Positions 1 through 8,075 of a stretch of DNA of 64,000 nt are shown here, piece after piece. Under the pieces are notes generated by a model. It saw only the letters and a list, made by a program, of their open reading frames with translations. It had not been told where the DNA came from and searched no databases. Both the position numbers and the translations under genes were made by a program. The stretch is from Clostridiaceae bacterium HFYG-1003 (lineage in GTDB: Bacteria > Bacillota > Clostridia > Clostridiales > Clostridiaceae), in NCBI GenBank assembly GCA_024579835.1, contig CP102060.1, positions 558,001 to 622,000 on the forward strand, given 5' to 3'. How positions within the stretch are numbered: the first letter of the stretch is position 1; the number at the start of each line of letters is the position of its first letter.

Positions 1-1141
1 CGGAAGCCGTCTCGAGGCTTTGGATGGAGAAGGAAACCAGAATCAGCAAAGGCATATAGAACCAGCGGGCATAGTAGTAGCCGTTGAACAGCGCAAAGGC
101 TGAATTCATCACCGGAATGAGCATGAGTGGGAAGAGAACGAGCAGAAACCGGCGAGCCAGTCGCTGGGTCCGAGCCGCGGCCAGGACCATGGACAATCCA
201 AGACCAGGCAGGTAGAGCGAGGCGGAGGAAAAGTCCCACGGGTTGATGCTGGTCGAGCGGATCATGCTCTCGGCCGGAAACACCAGAGCTTTCCACAGAG
301 TCAGGTAACGCTCCAGGGGATAGCGCAGTCCGTCAATGCCTGTAATGACCTGGCTGGCTTTGGGACTGCTGATGATGAACAGTGCGGAAGGGATGAGCAG
401 GATGGAGGCAGCCAGAGTCCCCAGAACCCCTTCGCCCAGTACGCGCCCGAATGCCAGAAGGCGCTCACGGCGATTTTCACTTTGATAGAACAGGAAAAAG
501 TAGAGGATCAAAAACAGAACCTGACCATAAAAGAAGAAATAGTTCAGCAGCGCGCACAGGGCAACTGTCAGGGCGAAGCGGCCCCGTCGCTCATCCTGAA
601 GCAACTGGTCCATTCCCCACAGCAGAAGAGGAAAGAACACAATGACTTCATGAAAATGATAGTACATCAGATTAATGTGCGAAAAGCCGGAAAAGGCATA
701 AAGCAGCGAGCCCAAAATCGCATAATCCAGGTTTCGGACATGACGCTTCAGCCAGAGAAAGCTGACCAGAGCGGCAGCAACATACTTCAGAATGAACAGC
801 CAGCCGATCAGATAGGGAAAGGCCGATTCCGGAAACAGAGCGCCTATCCAGAAGAAGGGACTGCCCAGAGTATAAAAGCTGAAGGCACCGATGAAATTGA
901 CACCCAGATCGGTATACCAGTCCCAGGTGGAGGCTCCGTTCCAAATGGCCCAGGCTGAATGCCGGTTAAACGGAATCTGCTGATGGTTGAAGTCCGACAT
1001 CAGGGTGAAGCGGCCTCCGTCCAACAGAAGATAAGGCAGGAACATCGCCAGGGCAGCCATCAGGGATAACATCAGAAGCCGCCGCAGCGCGGCGGTTTCC
1101 TCATCGTTTGGGTGATTCATCCGGGGCAGTCGATATGTCAT
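1..1141 (-). CDS. YfhO-family multispanning membrane protein (partial, C-terminus beyond left edge)
   Basis: About 380 codons are visible; the 3' end is outside the window. The protein is strongly hydrophobic with repeated membrane segments and carries an N-terminal pattern (SDFNHQQIPF, then TDLGVNFIGAF and YTLGSPFFW) that I associate with the YfhO family (PF09586), GT-C-like membrane proteins. In Bacillus, YfhO works with CsbB to add sugars to lipoteichoic acid outside the membrane. The start at 1141 is chosen because GAGG lies 8 nt upstream; an in-frame ATG at 1120 has no such site. It overlaps the end of the upstream glycosyltransferase gene by about 40 bp, so the two are probably translated together. 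The family call comes from recognition of patterns, not a search. Confidence 0.75.
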   Translation of the reverse strand, partial: MTYRLPRMNHPNDEETAALRRLLMLSLMAALAMFLPYLLLDGGRFTLMSDFNHQQIPFNRHSAWAIWNGASTWDWYTDLGVNFIGAFSFYTLGSPFFWIGALFPESAFPYLIGWLFILKYVAAALVSFLWLKRHVRNLDYAILGSLLYAFSGFSHINLMYYHFHEVIVFFPLLLWGMDQLLQDERRGRFALTVALCALLNYFFFYGQVLFLILYFFLFYQSENRRERLLAFGRVLGEGVLGTLAASILLIPSALFIISSPKASQVITGIDGLRYPLERYLTLWKALVFPAESMIRSTSINPWDFSSASLYLPGLGLSMVLAAARTQRLARRFLLVLFPLMLIPVMNSAFALFNGYYYARWFYMPLLILVSFSIQSLETAS

Positions 1142-2069
1142 GAGTAAAACCTCGTTTATCTGCAATGATGTAGTTGGGGCGGTTGCGGGCCTCCTCGTAG
1201 ATGCGGCCGATGTAGCCTCCGATAATGCCCAGGGAGATCAGCTGGATCCCTGAAAAGAATGTAATGGCGGTCATGAGGGACGCCCAGCCGGCGTCGGTAT
1301 GCCCCCTGAATTTCTGAACCAGGGCATAGATCAGCACGAGAAAAGAGATCAGAACCGTGAAAAAGCCGATGGAAGTCACGATTTTCAGCGGCTTGGTGGA
1401 AAAGCTCATGATTCCATCCATGGCCAGTCGCACCATTTTTTTCAACGTATAGTGCGTTTCCCCGGCCAGTCGTTCCTGCCGCTGGTACTCGATGGCGGTC
1501 TGGCGATATCCGATCCAGCTGACCATGCCGCGGATAAATTTGTTTTTCTCCGGCATCTGGCGGAATGCTTCCACCACCCGGCGGTCCATTAACCGGAAAT
1601 CCCCGGTGTTTCGCGGGATTTTTGTATCGCTCAGAGAGTCGAGCACCCGGTAGAACAGCGTGGCCGACCAGAGCTTGAATCTGGATTCTCCGGCTCGGGA
1701 AGCGCGGGTGGCATAGACCACCTCATAGCCTTCCTGCCATTTCTCGATCATGGCTGGGATCAGCTCCGGCGGATCCTGCAGATCGGCGTCAATCAGAATG
1801 ACTGCATCCCCCCGGGATTCCAGGATTCCGGCAGTCACGGCATTCTGATGACCGAAGTTCCGGGAGAAATGGATCACCCGGCTGTGAGGATCGTCCTGAG
1901 CGATCCGGTTTAAAATTTCAGGTGTCTGGTCCCGACTGCCGTCGTTGACGAAAATCAGTTCGTAATCCAAGGTATTTGCCAGGCTTTGCATCACCGCCTG
2001 AAGACGGCGATGACATTCATTGGCAACTGCTTCTTCAAAATACATGGGAATGACGATCGAAATCAGCAT
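1101..2069 (-). CDS. GtrB/CsbB-type family 2 glycosyltransferase
   Basis: This 322-residue protein has an N-terminal GT-A domain (IVIPMYFEE at residues 5-13, VNDGS at 41-45, the DAD metal/nucleotide-sugar motif at 94-96 followed by LQDPPE) and two C-terminal membrane helices, the usual plan for enzymes that load a sugar from UDP- or GDP-sugar onto undecaprenyl phosphate. The start at 2069 follows AAGGAG by 6 nt; the frame stays open further upstream but that extension (to 2273) lacks family similarity and a ribosome site. It overlaps the YfhO-like gene, so the pair probably forms a glycosylation system in which this enzyme makes the lipid-linked sugar and YfhO uses it. The sugar and the final acceptor cannot be told from sequence. 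Confidence 0.85.
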   Translation of the reverse strand: MLISIVIPMYFEEAVANECHRRLQAVMQSLANTLDYELIFVNDGSRDQTPEILNRIAQDDPHSRVIHFSRNFGHQNAVTAGILESRGDAVILIDADLQDPPELIPAMIEKWQEGYEVVYATRASRAGESRFKLWSATLFYRVLDSLSDTKIPRNTGDFRLMDRRVVEAFRQMPEKNKFIRGMVSWIGYRQTAIEYQRQERLAGETHYTLKKMVRLAMDGIMSFSTKPLKIVTSIGFFTVLISFLVLIYALVQKFRGHTDAGWASLMTAITFFSGIQLISLGIIGGYIGRIYEEARNRPNYIIADKRGFTHDISTAPDESPKR

Positions 2070-2599
2070 GAATTGCTCCTTGAAGACATAATCTAGTTCA
2101 AGATTACCTTGTCCAGGCCACCTCGTCAAACTCTTCGGACCGCACGTCGGCCGCCCGGTATGCTGAAAAGAGGAGCGAATGAACGACGTGGCTGCTCCCA
2201 ATGAAATCGTCACAATGGTCAGGGTCATTGAGTATGCAGGCAGAGAGGGGGGGATTGATCGATTCCGGACCAAAGAAGCGTCACATGTCCGGCAGAATGC
2301 AGGATAGTACCGGATAGCAGCGAGGGAAGATCAGTAAATCAATATTATTTTTGGATGTTCACAGGGAGAGTCTTCGCCTGATCACGACAATCTTCCAGAG
2401 ATTCTTGGGGAAAGGGCAGTAAAGATTGAGAAGTCGAGAGATTCCCGTTAAAATAGATAGGGAAGGATCTGATCGGAAGGGTCTTATTCTTTTAACCCGT
2501 TTTAATTATTTGGGTGTAGGATAAAGAAAGATTTGCATGAAATTAAGATGCTTCGCACACCTTCGCCAGACGCAGGGACATCACCGGGAGGAATGCACG
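2070..2599. other. 530-bp intergenic region between divergent genes
   Basis: No convincing gene. A 42-codon plus-strand frame (2179-2307) has an AGGAG-like site but no recognisable product. The region must hold promoters for the two divergent genes; I could not fix either with confidence, though the stretch around 2440-2525 is clearly AT-richer than its surroundings. Confidence 0.5.
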
Positions 2600-3496
2600 T
2601 TGAAAAGCAACTGGATCAAAGACATGCTGCAGACATTGGGTCTGGAGCTGGATCTGGGCCTGAACAAAGAAGATCTCAAACTGAAGAAAACTGAAAACAT
2701 GCTGGCCAAGATAACAAAAGAAAAACGTTCCATGGAGAACAGCTATGATAATCTGAAAAGCTTCTCCAAGGTGAATTCAACCATTTCCGGCCTGTTTATT
2801 TTTTATAATATCATCCGTTTTTCCTGGATCGGACTCATCATCGCGATTGGCTACAACGTGATTTCAGAAACCTTCATCAAGGACCGTCTGAAAAGCATGA
2901 AAAAGCGTATTGCATTGTGGGACGAAGAAATCCTTGGCCTGAAAGCCTCCATTGACGAGATGAAACTGACGGGAACAACCGATTCTTATGGCAAGTCGTC
3001 TCCCGGACCGGGTAAACCGTATGTGGACGCAGAAATAATCCAGGAGTATCCCAATCAGGATACGGAAGAGCCGGTTGCAGAACCTTCCTCCCAGGGAACC
3101 ATTCAGGAAGCCCGGGAAGCCTATGCCATGCTGGAAAAGCTCGAGACCATTACCGCATCACTGGATCAGCATGACCATGAAATGGGCTCGCTGTTCCGCA
3201 ATACCCTGAATTCAGCCCAGAAAGTGGCGGACTTCATGAAACAGAATCCAGCCAATGAAACCAAGCTGTACCTGTTCTATAATCATGTGGAAACGCTGCA
3301 TGACTGGGGTGAAGGCCTCCTGGAACTGGAAAACAATGAAGTATATGATTCACTCCTGGTCAATGTAAAGGCCAATGCCAGAAAGGCTCTGCCCATTCTG
3401 CAGGCCAAAATCGACAAGGAGTACTTCAAGCTCGTGAATCCTAAAATCATGGATCTGGAAGCAGAGATGGAAGTAATGTCCAAAGAGCAGTTCTAG
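2600..3496 (+). CDS. XpaC-like membrane-anchored protein
   Basis: A 298-residue protein if translation starts at the TTG at 2600, which has GGGAGGA 7 nt upstream; the ATG at 2537 has no ribosome site. It has a charged helical N-terminus, a hydrophobic hairpin at about residues 60-92, an acidic linker, and a helical C-terminal third ending in a MDLEAEMEVM pattern like that of XpaC (PF10112, named for 5-bromo-4-chloroindolyl phosphate hydrolysis). XpaC proteins are often linked to TelA-type stress proteins, but none is visible here. Biochemical function is unknown. The XpaC match rests mainly on the C-terminal third, so it could be a related but separate family. Confidence 0.6.
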   Translation: MKSNWIKDMLQTLGLELDLGLNKEDLKLKKTENMLAKITKEKRSMENSYDNLKSFSKVNSTISGLFIFYNIIRFSWIGLIIAIGYNVISETFIKDRLKSMKKRIALWDEEILGLKASIDEMKLTGTTDSYGKSSPGPGKPYVDAEIIQEYPNQDTEEPVAEPSSQGTIQEAREAYAMLEKLETITASLDQHDHEMGSLFRNTLNSAQKVADFMKQNPANETKLYLFYNHVETLHDWGEGLLELENNEVYDSLLVNVKANARKALPILQAKIDKEYFKLVNPKIMDLEAEMEVMSKEQF

Positions 3497-3550
3497 GGGA
3501 GTATCATTGCAATAGACATCTCAATCAGGATCTGCAAGGATCCTCGGATC

Positions 3551-3592
3551 ATCCCCCACTTCGAAGCAGGGCTTCTTAGTGGGGGATGAATT
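3551..3592 (+). terminator. two-tier hairpin, probable terminator (or solo IS end)
   Basis: A 10-bp outer stem (ATCCCCCACT, 3551-3560 with 3578-3587), a 2x2 internal loop and a 5-bp inner stem (GAAGC/GCTTC) around an AGG loop, followed by GAATTTT. It fits an intrinsic terminator for the XpaC-like gene with a short T run. The subterminal palindromes of IS200/IS605 elements look similar, so a relic end is also possible. Confidence 0.5.
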
Positions 3593-3737
3593 TTGCTGGA
3601 GAGCAAGTCGGAGACCGATTGTTAGGAAACGCATGCCGAAGGTACTGATCCACAGGTGAAAGAGATGTGCCGGAACTTCAGTGGCCTGGACGGGGATTTC
3701 CAGTCAGAAAGAATGGGAGGAGAATAGGGTGCATTGA

Positions 3738-4106
3738 CTGATCAGCCTCATTCCGACCGAAGAGCGGGATCTGGTACAGCTGACGTTCAACCCCTGCGGA
3801 CAAACCGGGCTTAATTTCATCGAAATTCTTCTTAATCATGAACAGGACGGGAAATTTCTGTATGCCCGAAATCAAGAGATCACCCTTCCCATGGAGAGGG
3901 CGATATTGGATCGACACGGTATTGCGTCCGAACTCGTGCTGCTCTACCAATCAACCGATCCCGGACGAGCAGGGTACCAGCTGGATTATGACTGCGCACT
4001 GGAACTGATGTCTGCCGGGCAGAGTGAGTGGCTGATGACAGCGCTGAAGACAACGAACCCATCAGGTCATCAATGGATTAAGCAAGACAGTCACTTGGCA
4101 AGATAG
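3738..4106 (+). pseudogene. possible gene relic, no usable start
   Basis: An open frame of about 122 codons (begins LISLIPTEERDLVQ, ends GHQWIKQDSHLAR) whose amino-acid make-up looks protein-like, but the frame is closed by TGA at 3735-3737 immediately before it and has no start with a ribosome site near the beginning. The first internal ATG is at 3891. A GGAGGAG site at 3715-3722 sits one frame away, which would fit a frameshifted 5' end. I recognise no family. It may equally be a chance frame in non-coding DNA. Confidence 0.3.
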
Positions 4107-4284
4107 CAGATTCCTTTGGGGTGGGATCCAGCGGAATTCGGCGGGGTTTCCCCCCAAGTTCGAGCAGATCGGGATTCTGAATCGTTCCAGGGTCCAGTTC
4201 TGGATGAACATAAAAATGAAACCAAGCCACAGCTTTGGCACCGAAGCTGATTCGTGGCAGGACCAAAAAGTTTCGATACGCAAT

Positions 4285-4345
4285 CAAAACGAAGAGATTT
4301 GGCGCGAGGCCGAATCTCTTCGTTTTGTTGGTTTTTATTATTATG
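4285..4345. terminator. bidirectional intrinsic terminator
   Basis: A perfect 15-bp stem (CAAAACGAAGAGATT at 4285-4299 with its complement at 4313-4327) followed on the plus strand by a T-rich tail and, on the minus strand, ending in TTTTG. On the minus strand it closes the rlmA - DUF454 - poly-gamma-glutamate hydrolase unit. Confidence 0.85.
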
Positions 4346-4391
4346 ATTTATATTTCATTTGGACAGCGGTTTCACCGAGTGGAATGTCAGA

Positions 4392-5030
4392 TCAGGCTTC
4401 CTTTGTCAGAGAAGCCAGTTCAAGGAGGGCGCTGCGCAGCGCTTCACAGTAGCGGTGAAAATGTCTGGAATATTTTTTTCGGATCAGGAAGCCGACGACG
4501 GGCATAAAAGTGAATTGAAGCCGCTGGGCCATGGATATCTCCAGCTGGATGCCCTGACCCCGCTGATTCTGATTGACGATATTGTCATCACCCAGACCGG
4601 ACAGGTGGGCGGGGGCGTCGGCGACTTCGAATCCGGCCGCCCGGAGATGTCGTTCGACGATGGCGCGCCCTGTCCGATCCTGTCCGCCCAGATAAGTGGT
4701 GCGTTCATTGTCTTTGCCCATGCAGCCGTGAATGGCCAGAGTGCAGCGGGACAGTGCACTGAGGCGCCGGGCAATGCTGCAGTCATAATGCCTGGAAGTG
4801 ACGTGGAGGTTGGAAAAATTGAGTTCCTGCATCTGTCCGGCGAAATCATACAGGGAAAAAGTCTCGCCGGCCACTTCATGGGCGATTTCCGAGGTGAAGA
4901 ACTCGATTCCGCCGCCATGGGGCGACATGACCAGAATTCCGGATTCGGCTCGGCTGCGGGTGGTTAGACGATAATTCTCCATCGGTTCAAAAGTAAACAG
5001 TTCTTTCATGGAATTGTATTTGTCAGCCAT
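4392..5030 (-). CDS. poly-gamma-glutamate hydrolase family protein (PghP/YjqB-like)
   Basis: The 212-residue protein shows the family's metal-site pattern: SPHGGGIEFFTSEIA near the N-terminus, HVTSRHYD, AIHGCMGK and a C-terminal GIQLEISMAQR. Members (PF05908) are zinc enzymes that cut the gamma-glutamyl bonds of poly-gamma-glutamate; phages use them to strip capsules and bacteria carry homologues of uncertain role. The start at 5030 has GGAGGA 7 nt upstream. It lies 14 bp after the DUF454 gene and before a strong terminator, so it is the last gene of the rlmA unit. No polyglutamate synthesis genes are visible, and a role on phage or environmental polymer is only a guess. Confidence 0.8.
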   Translation of the reverse strand: MADKYNSMKELFTFEPMENYRLTTRSRAESGILVMSPHGGGIEFFTSEIAHEVAGETFSLYDFAGQMQELNFSNLHVTSRHYDCSIARRLSALSRCTLAIHGCMGKDNERTTYLGGQDRTGRAIVERHLRAAGFEVADAPAHLSGLGDDNIVNQNQRGQGIQLEISMAQRLQFTFMPVVGFLIRKKYSRHFHRYCEALRSALLELASLTKEA

Positions 5031-5044
5031 TGGGGTCCTCCGGG

Positions 5045-5458
5045 TCAGTCAGCGGTCGTTTCGCTTAGTTCGGGATCTGCCGGTTCTTCGAATTCGGCAT
5101 CGGGCAGCACCCGAAGGTGCATCAGGTGGATGGTCACCAAAGTTCCCAGAATTCCTAAAATGAGAAAAACAGCAGGTTTTCTGACCAGGAACATGGTCAA
5201 GCCCAATCCGAACCAGAGCAGGATCAGAGCCTTGGTCCGATGGCTTTTTCGAACAGCCCGCTTTTCGATGTAGTCGCGGATGTATTTGCCATGTATGGGG
5301 TGTTCCATCAGCCAGCGATAGAAGCGGTCGCTGCTGCGGGCGAAAAACCAGGCGCTCGCCAGCAGCAGCGGGGTCGTAGGCAGAATCGGAACGACAATGC
5401 CGATGGTTCCGGTCACGACACAGAGGATTCCCAGAATGAGGTAGATGATTCGTTTCAT
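5045..5458 (-). CDS. DUF454 (YbaN-like) inner membrane protein
   Basis: A 137-residue membrane protein beginning MKRIIYLILGIL, with the family signature GIVGIVVPILPTTPLLLASAWFF-type segment (here residues 15-39), then SSDRFYRWLMEHPIHGKYI, and two further hydrophobic segments. The family (PF04304) has no settled function. I place the start at 5458, four bases after the stop of rlmA, because this matches the family's N-terminus; a longer frame to 5497 would overlap rlmA. Translation is probably coupled to rlmA. The acidic C-terminal tail (about 15 residues) is not a usual part of the family. Confidence 0.8.
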   Translation of the reverse strand: MKRIIYLILGILCVVTGTIGIVVPILPTTPLLLASAWFFARSSDRFYRWLMEHPIHGKYIRDYIEKRAVRKSHRTKALILLWFGLGLTMFLVRKPAVFLILGILGTLVTIHLMHLRVLPDAEFEEPADPELSETTAD

Positions 5459-5462
5459 AAGA

Positions 5463-6323
5463 TTAGAACTCAGCTCCTGTCTGGGGGAAGGATCCAATCA
5501 GGATCCGCAGGTCGATGGTAATAGCATGAAGGGTGTCGGTGGACAAGGTCTCCGGATCGACACCAAGGGCCATGGGAGTCATTCGAATCATATCCCGGGC
5601 CTGGTCCTGCTCCAGAGTTCTGGAATAATAGACGGACCGGCTGTCGGTCAGGGTGCAGTGCGCCTGAAAATGGCGCAGCACATCATCATCGGAATGGCTT
5701 TCATGCAGCAGTGAGCCGCCCAGCAGCTGCCGGATTTCCTTCAGGTAGTCCGGTCCCGGAATGATTTTGATCAGGAGGCCTCCGGGACGAAGCACCCGCC
5801 GGAATTCGGCATAGTTCGCCTGAGTCAGCAGATCGATCACCAGATCCTGCGAGGCATCCTGCAGCGGGATATTCGTAAGATCCGCTATAAAGAAGTTTGC
5901 TGGATGCACTCCGCTGGCAGCCATGGCGATGGCGTCCTGGGAGAGATCGAAACCGAGCAGAGTATCCTGGGTCCCGTATGCCAGTTCCCTGGTGTAGTAA
6001 CCCTGACCGCAGCCGGCGTCGAGAATCACCAGCGGGTTCCCTCCGATTTGGGTGCGATGGATTTCGATGAGGGACTGCAAGGTTTCGAGCAGGGGCAGGT
6101 AGAAGCCAGCCTGCAGGATGCGTTCCCGTGCGGCAAACAGTTCTCGGGTATATTTCAGTGGCTTTTGTCCAGGCACAAAATTGACATGGCCTTTTTTGGA
6201 CAGATTAAAGGTATGGCGGGATTCGCAGATCAGGCTGGAATCCTGCGCAGTCATGCTTTGATGGCAGATGGGACAGCGGAACAGAGACGCCTGGGCGAGC
6301 AGACGGGATGCTTTTTGATTCAA
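5463..6323 (-). CDS. 23S rRNA (guanine-N1)-methyltransferase, RlmA family
   Basis: The 286-residue protein starts with the RlmA zinc-binding region (FRCPICHQSM, then C33 and H37 in ICESRHTF) and LSKKGHVNFV, followed by a class I SAM-binding fold with LDAGCGQGYYTREL. RlmA enzymes methylate N1 of G745 (Gram-negative type) or G748 (Gram-positive type, TlrB-like, able to affect tylosin sensitivity) in helix 35 of 23S rRNA; I cannot tell which from sequence. It starts with TTG at 6323, with AAGGAG 10 nt upstream. First gene of the unit rlmA - DUF454 - poly-gamma-glutamate hydrolase. Confidence 0.88.
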   Translation of the reverse strand: MNQKASRLLAQASLFRCPICHQSMTAQDSSLICESRHTFNLSKKGHVNFVPGQKPLKYTRELFAARERILQAGFYLPLLETLQSLIEIHRTQIGGNPLVILDAGCGQGYYTRELAYGTQDTLLGFDLSQDAIAMAASGVHPANFFIADLTNIPLQDASQDLVIDLLTQANYAEFRRVLRPGGLLIKIIPGPDYLKEIRQLLGGSLLHESHSDDDVLRHFQAHCTLTDSRSVYYSRTLEQDQARDMIRMTPMALGVDPETLSTDTLHAITIDLRILIGSFPQTGAEF

Positions 6324-6370
6324 TGGATCACAGCTCCTTGATTGAGTCGGGCTATGGGGAGTTCAGCGAT

Positions 6371-6405
6371 AAAAAAGAAAACGAGCCGGTAAAAATATTA
6401 CCAAC
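6371..6405 (-). terminator. intrinsic terminator of smpB
   Basis: Read on the minus strand: stem GTTGGTAA / TTACCGGC (two G-T pairs, loop of 5) at 6385-6405, followed by a T-rich tail complementary to the A run at 6371-6382. Confidence 0.65.
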
Positions 6406-6473
6406 CCGTAATGGACGATCGGATGATAACCGGGTTCCGGTCTGGCTTCATCAGCAGGACTCACCCTGCGATG

Positions 6474-6935
6474 TTAGTATTTCTGGCGGTTTCTAAATTC
6501 CCGTTCGATTTCCCGCATATGGGTTTTTTCCAGCAGTGAATCCCGCTTGTCGTAGTTTTTCTTTCCTTTGCCAATGGCAAGGGCAACCTTGACTTTGCCT
6601 TCCTTGAAATACAGCCGCAGAGGCACCAGGGTCGCTCCGTCCTGGCTTGACGCGATATCCAGCTTGACGATCTCATTCTTGTGCAGCAGCAGCTTCCGGT
6701 CGCGCAGGGGATTTACATTAAAGATATTGCCCTGCTCATAGGGACTGATATGCATTGCCCGCAGGATGCATTCGCCGTTGACGATGTCGGCATAGCTGTC
6801 TTTGAGATTGACTTTGCCGGCGCGGATCGATTTGACTTCCGTGCCTTTGAGTTCTATGCCCGCTTCAAATTCTTCCAGGATGAAGTAATCATGAAACGCC
6901 TTGCGGTTTTCTGCGATGGTTTTGGTATTGGCCAT
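6474..6935 (-). CDS. smpB: SsrA-binding protein SmpB
   Basis: A 153-residue SmpB of normal length with the expected landmarks: [13 protein letters not shown] near the N-terminus, [23 protein letters not shown], and the KKNYDKRD... [10 protein letters not shown] basic tail that enters the mRNA channel. SmpB binds tmRNA and delivers it to stalled ribosomes for trans-translation. The start has AGGAGGTG 7 nt upstream and a near-perfect sigma-A promoter ahead. tmRNA often lies just downstream of smpB in related genomes, but I could not find it in the 130 bp that follow. Monocistronic by its terminator. Confidence 0.97.
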   Translation of the reverse strand: MANTKTIAENRKAFHDYFILEEFEAGIELKGTEVKSIRAGKVNLKDSYADIVNGECILRAMHISPYEQGNIFNVNPLRDRKLLLHKNEIVKLDIASSQDGATLVPLRLYFKEGKVKVALAIGKGKKNYDKRDSLLEKTHMREIEREFRNRQKY

Positions 6936-6964
6936 TTCATATCACCTCCTGACCTAACACTGCA

Positions 6965-6993
6965 ATTATAGAAGGAATTTCTCTTAATATCAA
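6965..6993 (-). promoter_or_regulatory. sigma-A promoter of smpB
   Basis: On the minus strand TTGATA, a 17-bp spacer, and TATAAT (-10 complement at 6965-6970, -35 complement at 6988-6993), about 30 bp ahead of the smpB start codon. Confidence 0.85.
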
Positions 6994-7193
6994 TAACCGC
7001 CCCGGCTATGTTAACAATATGTAAAAACAGGTGACAACTTTATCTGAACTATCCTGTATTAATATCAAAAACATAATCTGAGAAGGGTTTCGATGAAAGT
7101 TCAAATAGATAAATCTGTCCATGATAGAAAAACAATATCGTAAACAACAATGAGTTAAAAACTTGCAAAAGATATTAATCCGTGAAAGATCAC
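6994..7193. other. AT-rich spacer between smpB promoter and small gene promoter
   Basis: About 200 bp that are visibly AT-richer than the rest of the window. It contains a 16-codon frame (7093-7143, start preceded by AAGGG) that I do not call a gene, and no other recognisable element. Confidence 0.4.
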
Positions 7194-7222
7194 TTGCAAA
7201 TATGGAATCGAGAAGATATTAT
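7194..7222 (+). promoter_or_regulatory. sigma-A promoter of the 51-codon gene
   Basis: TTGCAA (7194-7199), 17-bp spacer, TATTAT (7217-7222), about 95 bp ahead of the small gene's start. Confidence 0.7.
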
Positions 7223-7316
7223 ATAAGTGTAGAAGAAAGCAAGAGCCATCAAAGAAATCCTTTGAATGACCTGATGCAATAGATTAACAAAATATTAAAT
7301 TAAGTGAGGTCGTATC

Positions 7317-7472
7317 ATGGTAAAAAACATTATGAACTTTATTACTGGAAGAAACTTGAAAATGGAACAGGGCACTATTCAGGACATTAACACAATGACA
7401 ATGGAACTGAACAAGGCAAACCTGGAAAGAGAACTTTCCAACATCGCTGATCGCATGATCCGCAGAATCTAG
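7317..7472 (+). CDS. small protein of unknown function (51 aa)
   Basis: A 51-codon frame starting ATG GTA AAA AAC with GAGG 8 nt ahead and ending MIRRI. It has a clear sigma-A promoter and a strong terminator of its own, and AT-rich codon use unlike its neighbours. The N-terminal MVKNIMNFITGRNLKM could form an amphipathic helix; residues 21-51 (TIQDINTMTMELNKANLEREL...) look helical and charged with no cysteine and no membrane segment. I recognise no family. It could be a small regulator, a sporulation-associated or quorum-type peptide precursor, or a leader gene; the sequence does not decide. Confidence 0.6.
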   Translation: MVKNIMNFITGRNLKMEQGTIQDINTMTMELNKANLERELSNIADRMIRRI

Positions 7473-7600
7473 TCAACCTCCTAAGACGTTTCGATAAATT
7501 TCCCCCCGAAAGAAAGCAGTCTTTCTGCCGAAGAAGGAACAGCCTGTTTGAAAGAAGAGGCAATCATGACTCTCCCCCCATAAGAGTTCAATGAGTTGGT
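7473..7600 (+). other. 3' untranslated stretch of the small gene
   Basis: Between the stop and the terminator lie about 130 bp rich in purine runs (GAAAGAAAG, GAAGAAGGAA, GAAAGAAGAGG), with no gene. The length is unusual for a 3' UTR of so small a gene and could hold an RNA element. Confidence 0.35.
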
Positions 7601-7603
7601 GAG

Positions 7604-7640
7604 AACGCCGGCGGCACAATCAGTGCTGCCGGCGTTTTCG
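7604..7640 (+). terminator. strong intrinsic terminator
   Basis: A 14-bp GC-rich stem with one G-T pair (AACGCCGGCGGCAC at 7604-7617 with 7623-7636), a five-base loop and TTTT. It ends the transcript of the 51-codon gene. Confidence 0.85.
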
Positions 7641-8062
7641 TCCGGTCAATTTCTCCTTCGGACGGAATGTCTGCTGCTGTGAAAGGGCAGGAGGGGCATT
7701 CTTAATCCTCCTTCGGGGGGCAGTTTAAGAACGGCAGAATCAGCATAACCGCCCACCGGTCAAAATGAAGTATGATATGATATTAATGCAGGTACCCTTA
7801 GTTCGACGAAGAGCCATCCGACCCAATGCGGAAAAACAGACACAGGTGATTCATCGGTCTGCCATGCAATGCACCGGTCTGCCAAGTGATTGGTCGCCTT
7901 GCCCGGTTCCATCAACAGGATGGATGCAGGATCCCTGTTGGACCGAAGGAACTGCATATCCTGGATTATTCCTTTCAGCTTTTTTCGAACATCAGAAAAT
8001 TGCTGACACTGAACCATTGCATGCATAAGAAAAGACAGCCTGAGGAATTAATTGCATTAAAC
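7641..8062. other. 420-bp intergenic region before the DUF3867 gene
   Basis: No convincing gene. A direct repeat CGGTCTGCCA occurs at about 7856 and 7881. TTGCTG ... CATAAG near 8001-8030 is a weak promoter candidate for the DUF3867 gene. Confidence 0.4.
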
Positions 8063-8075
8063 GGAGGTGAGATCA

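Noticed and set aside
2179-2307. 42-codon plus-strand frame with AGGAG ahead
   Set aside because: No recognisable product, low information and no promoter or terminator fit; kept only as a note.
6340-6473. tmRNA gene near smpB
   Set aside because: Only about 130 bp follow smpB, with a terminator; no tRNA-like ends or tag frame are visible.
7093-7143. 16-codon frame (MKVQIDKSVHDRKTIS) upstream of the 51-codon gene
   Set aside because: Too short to support; it lies upstream of the promoter assigned to the small gene.
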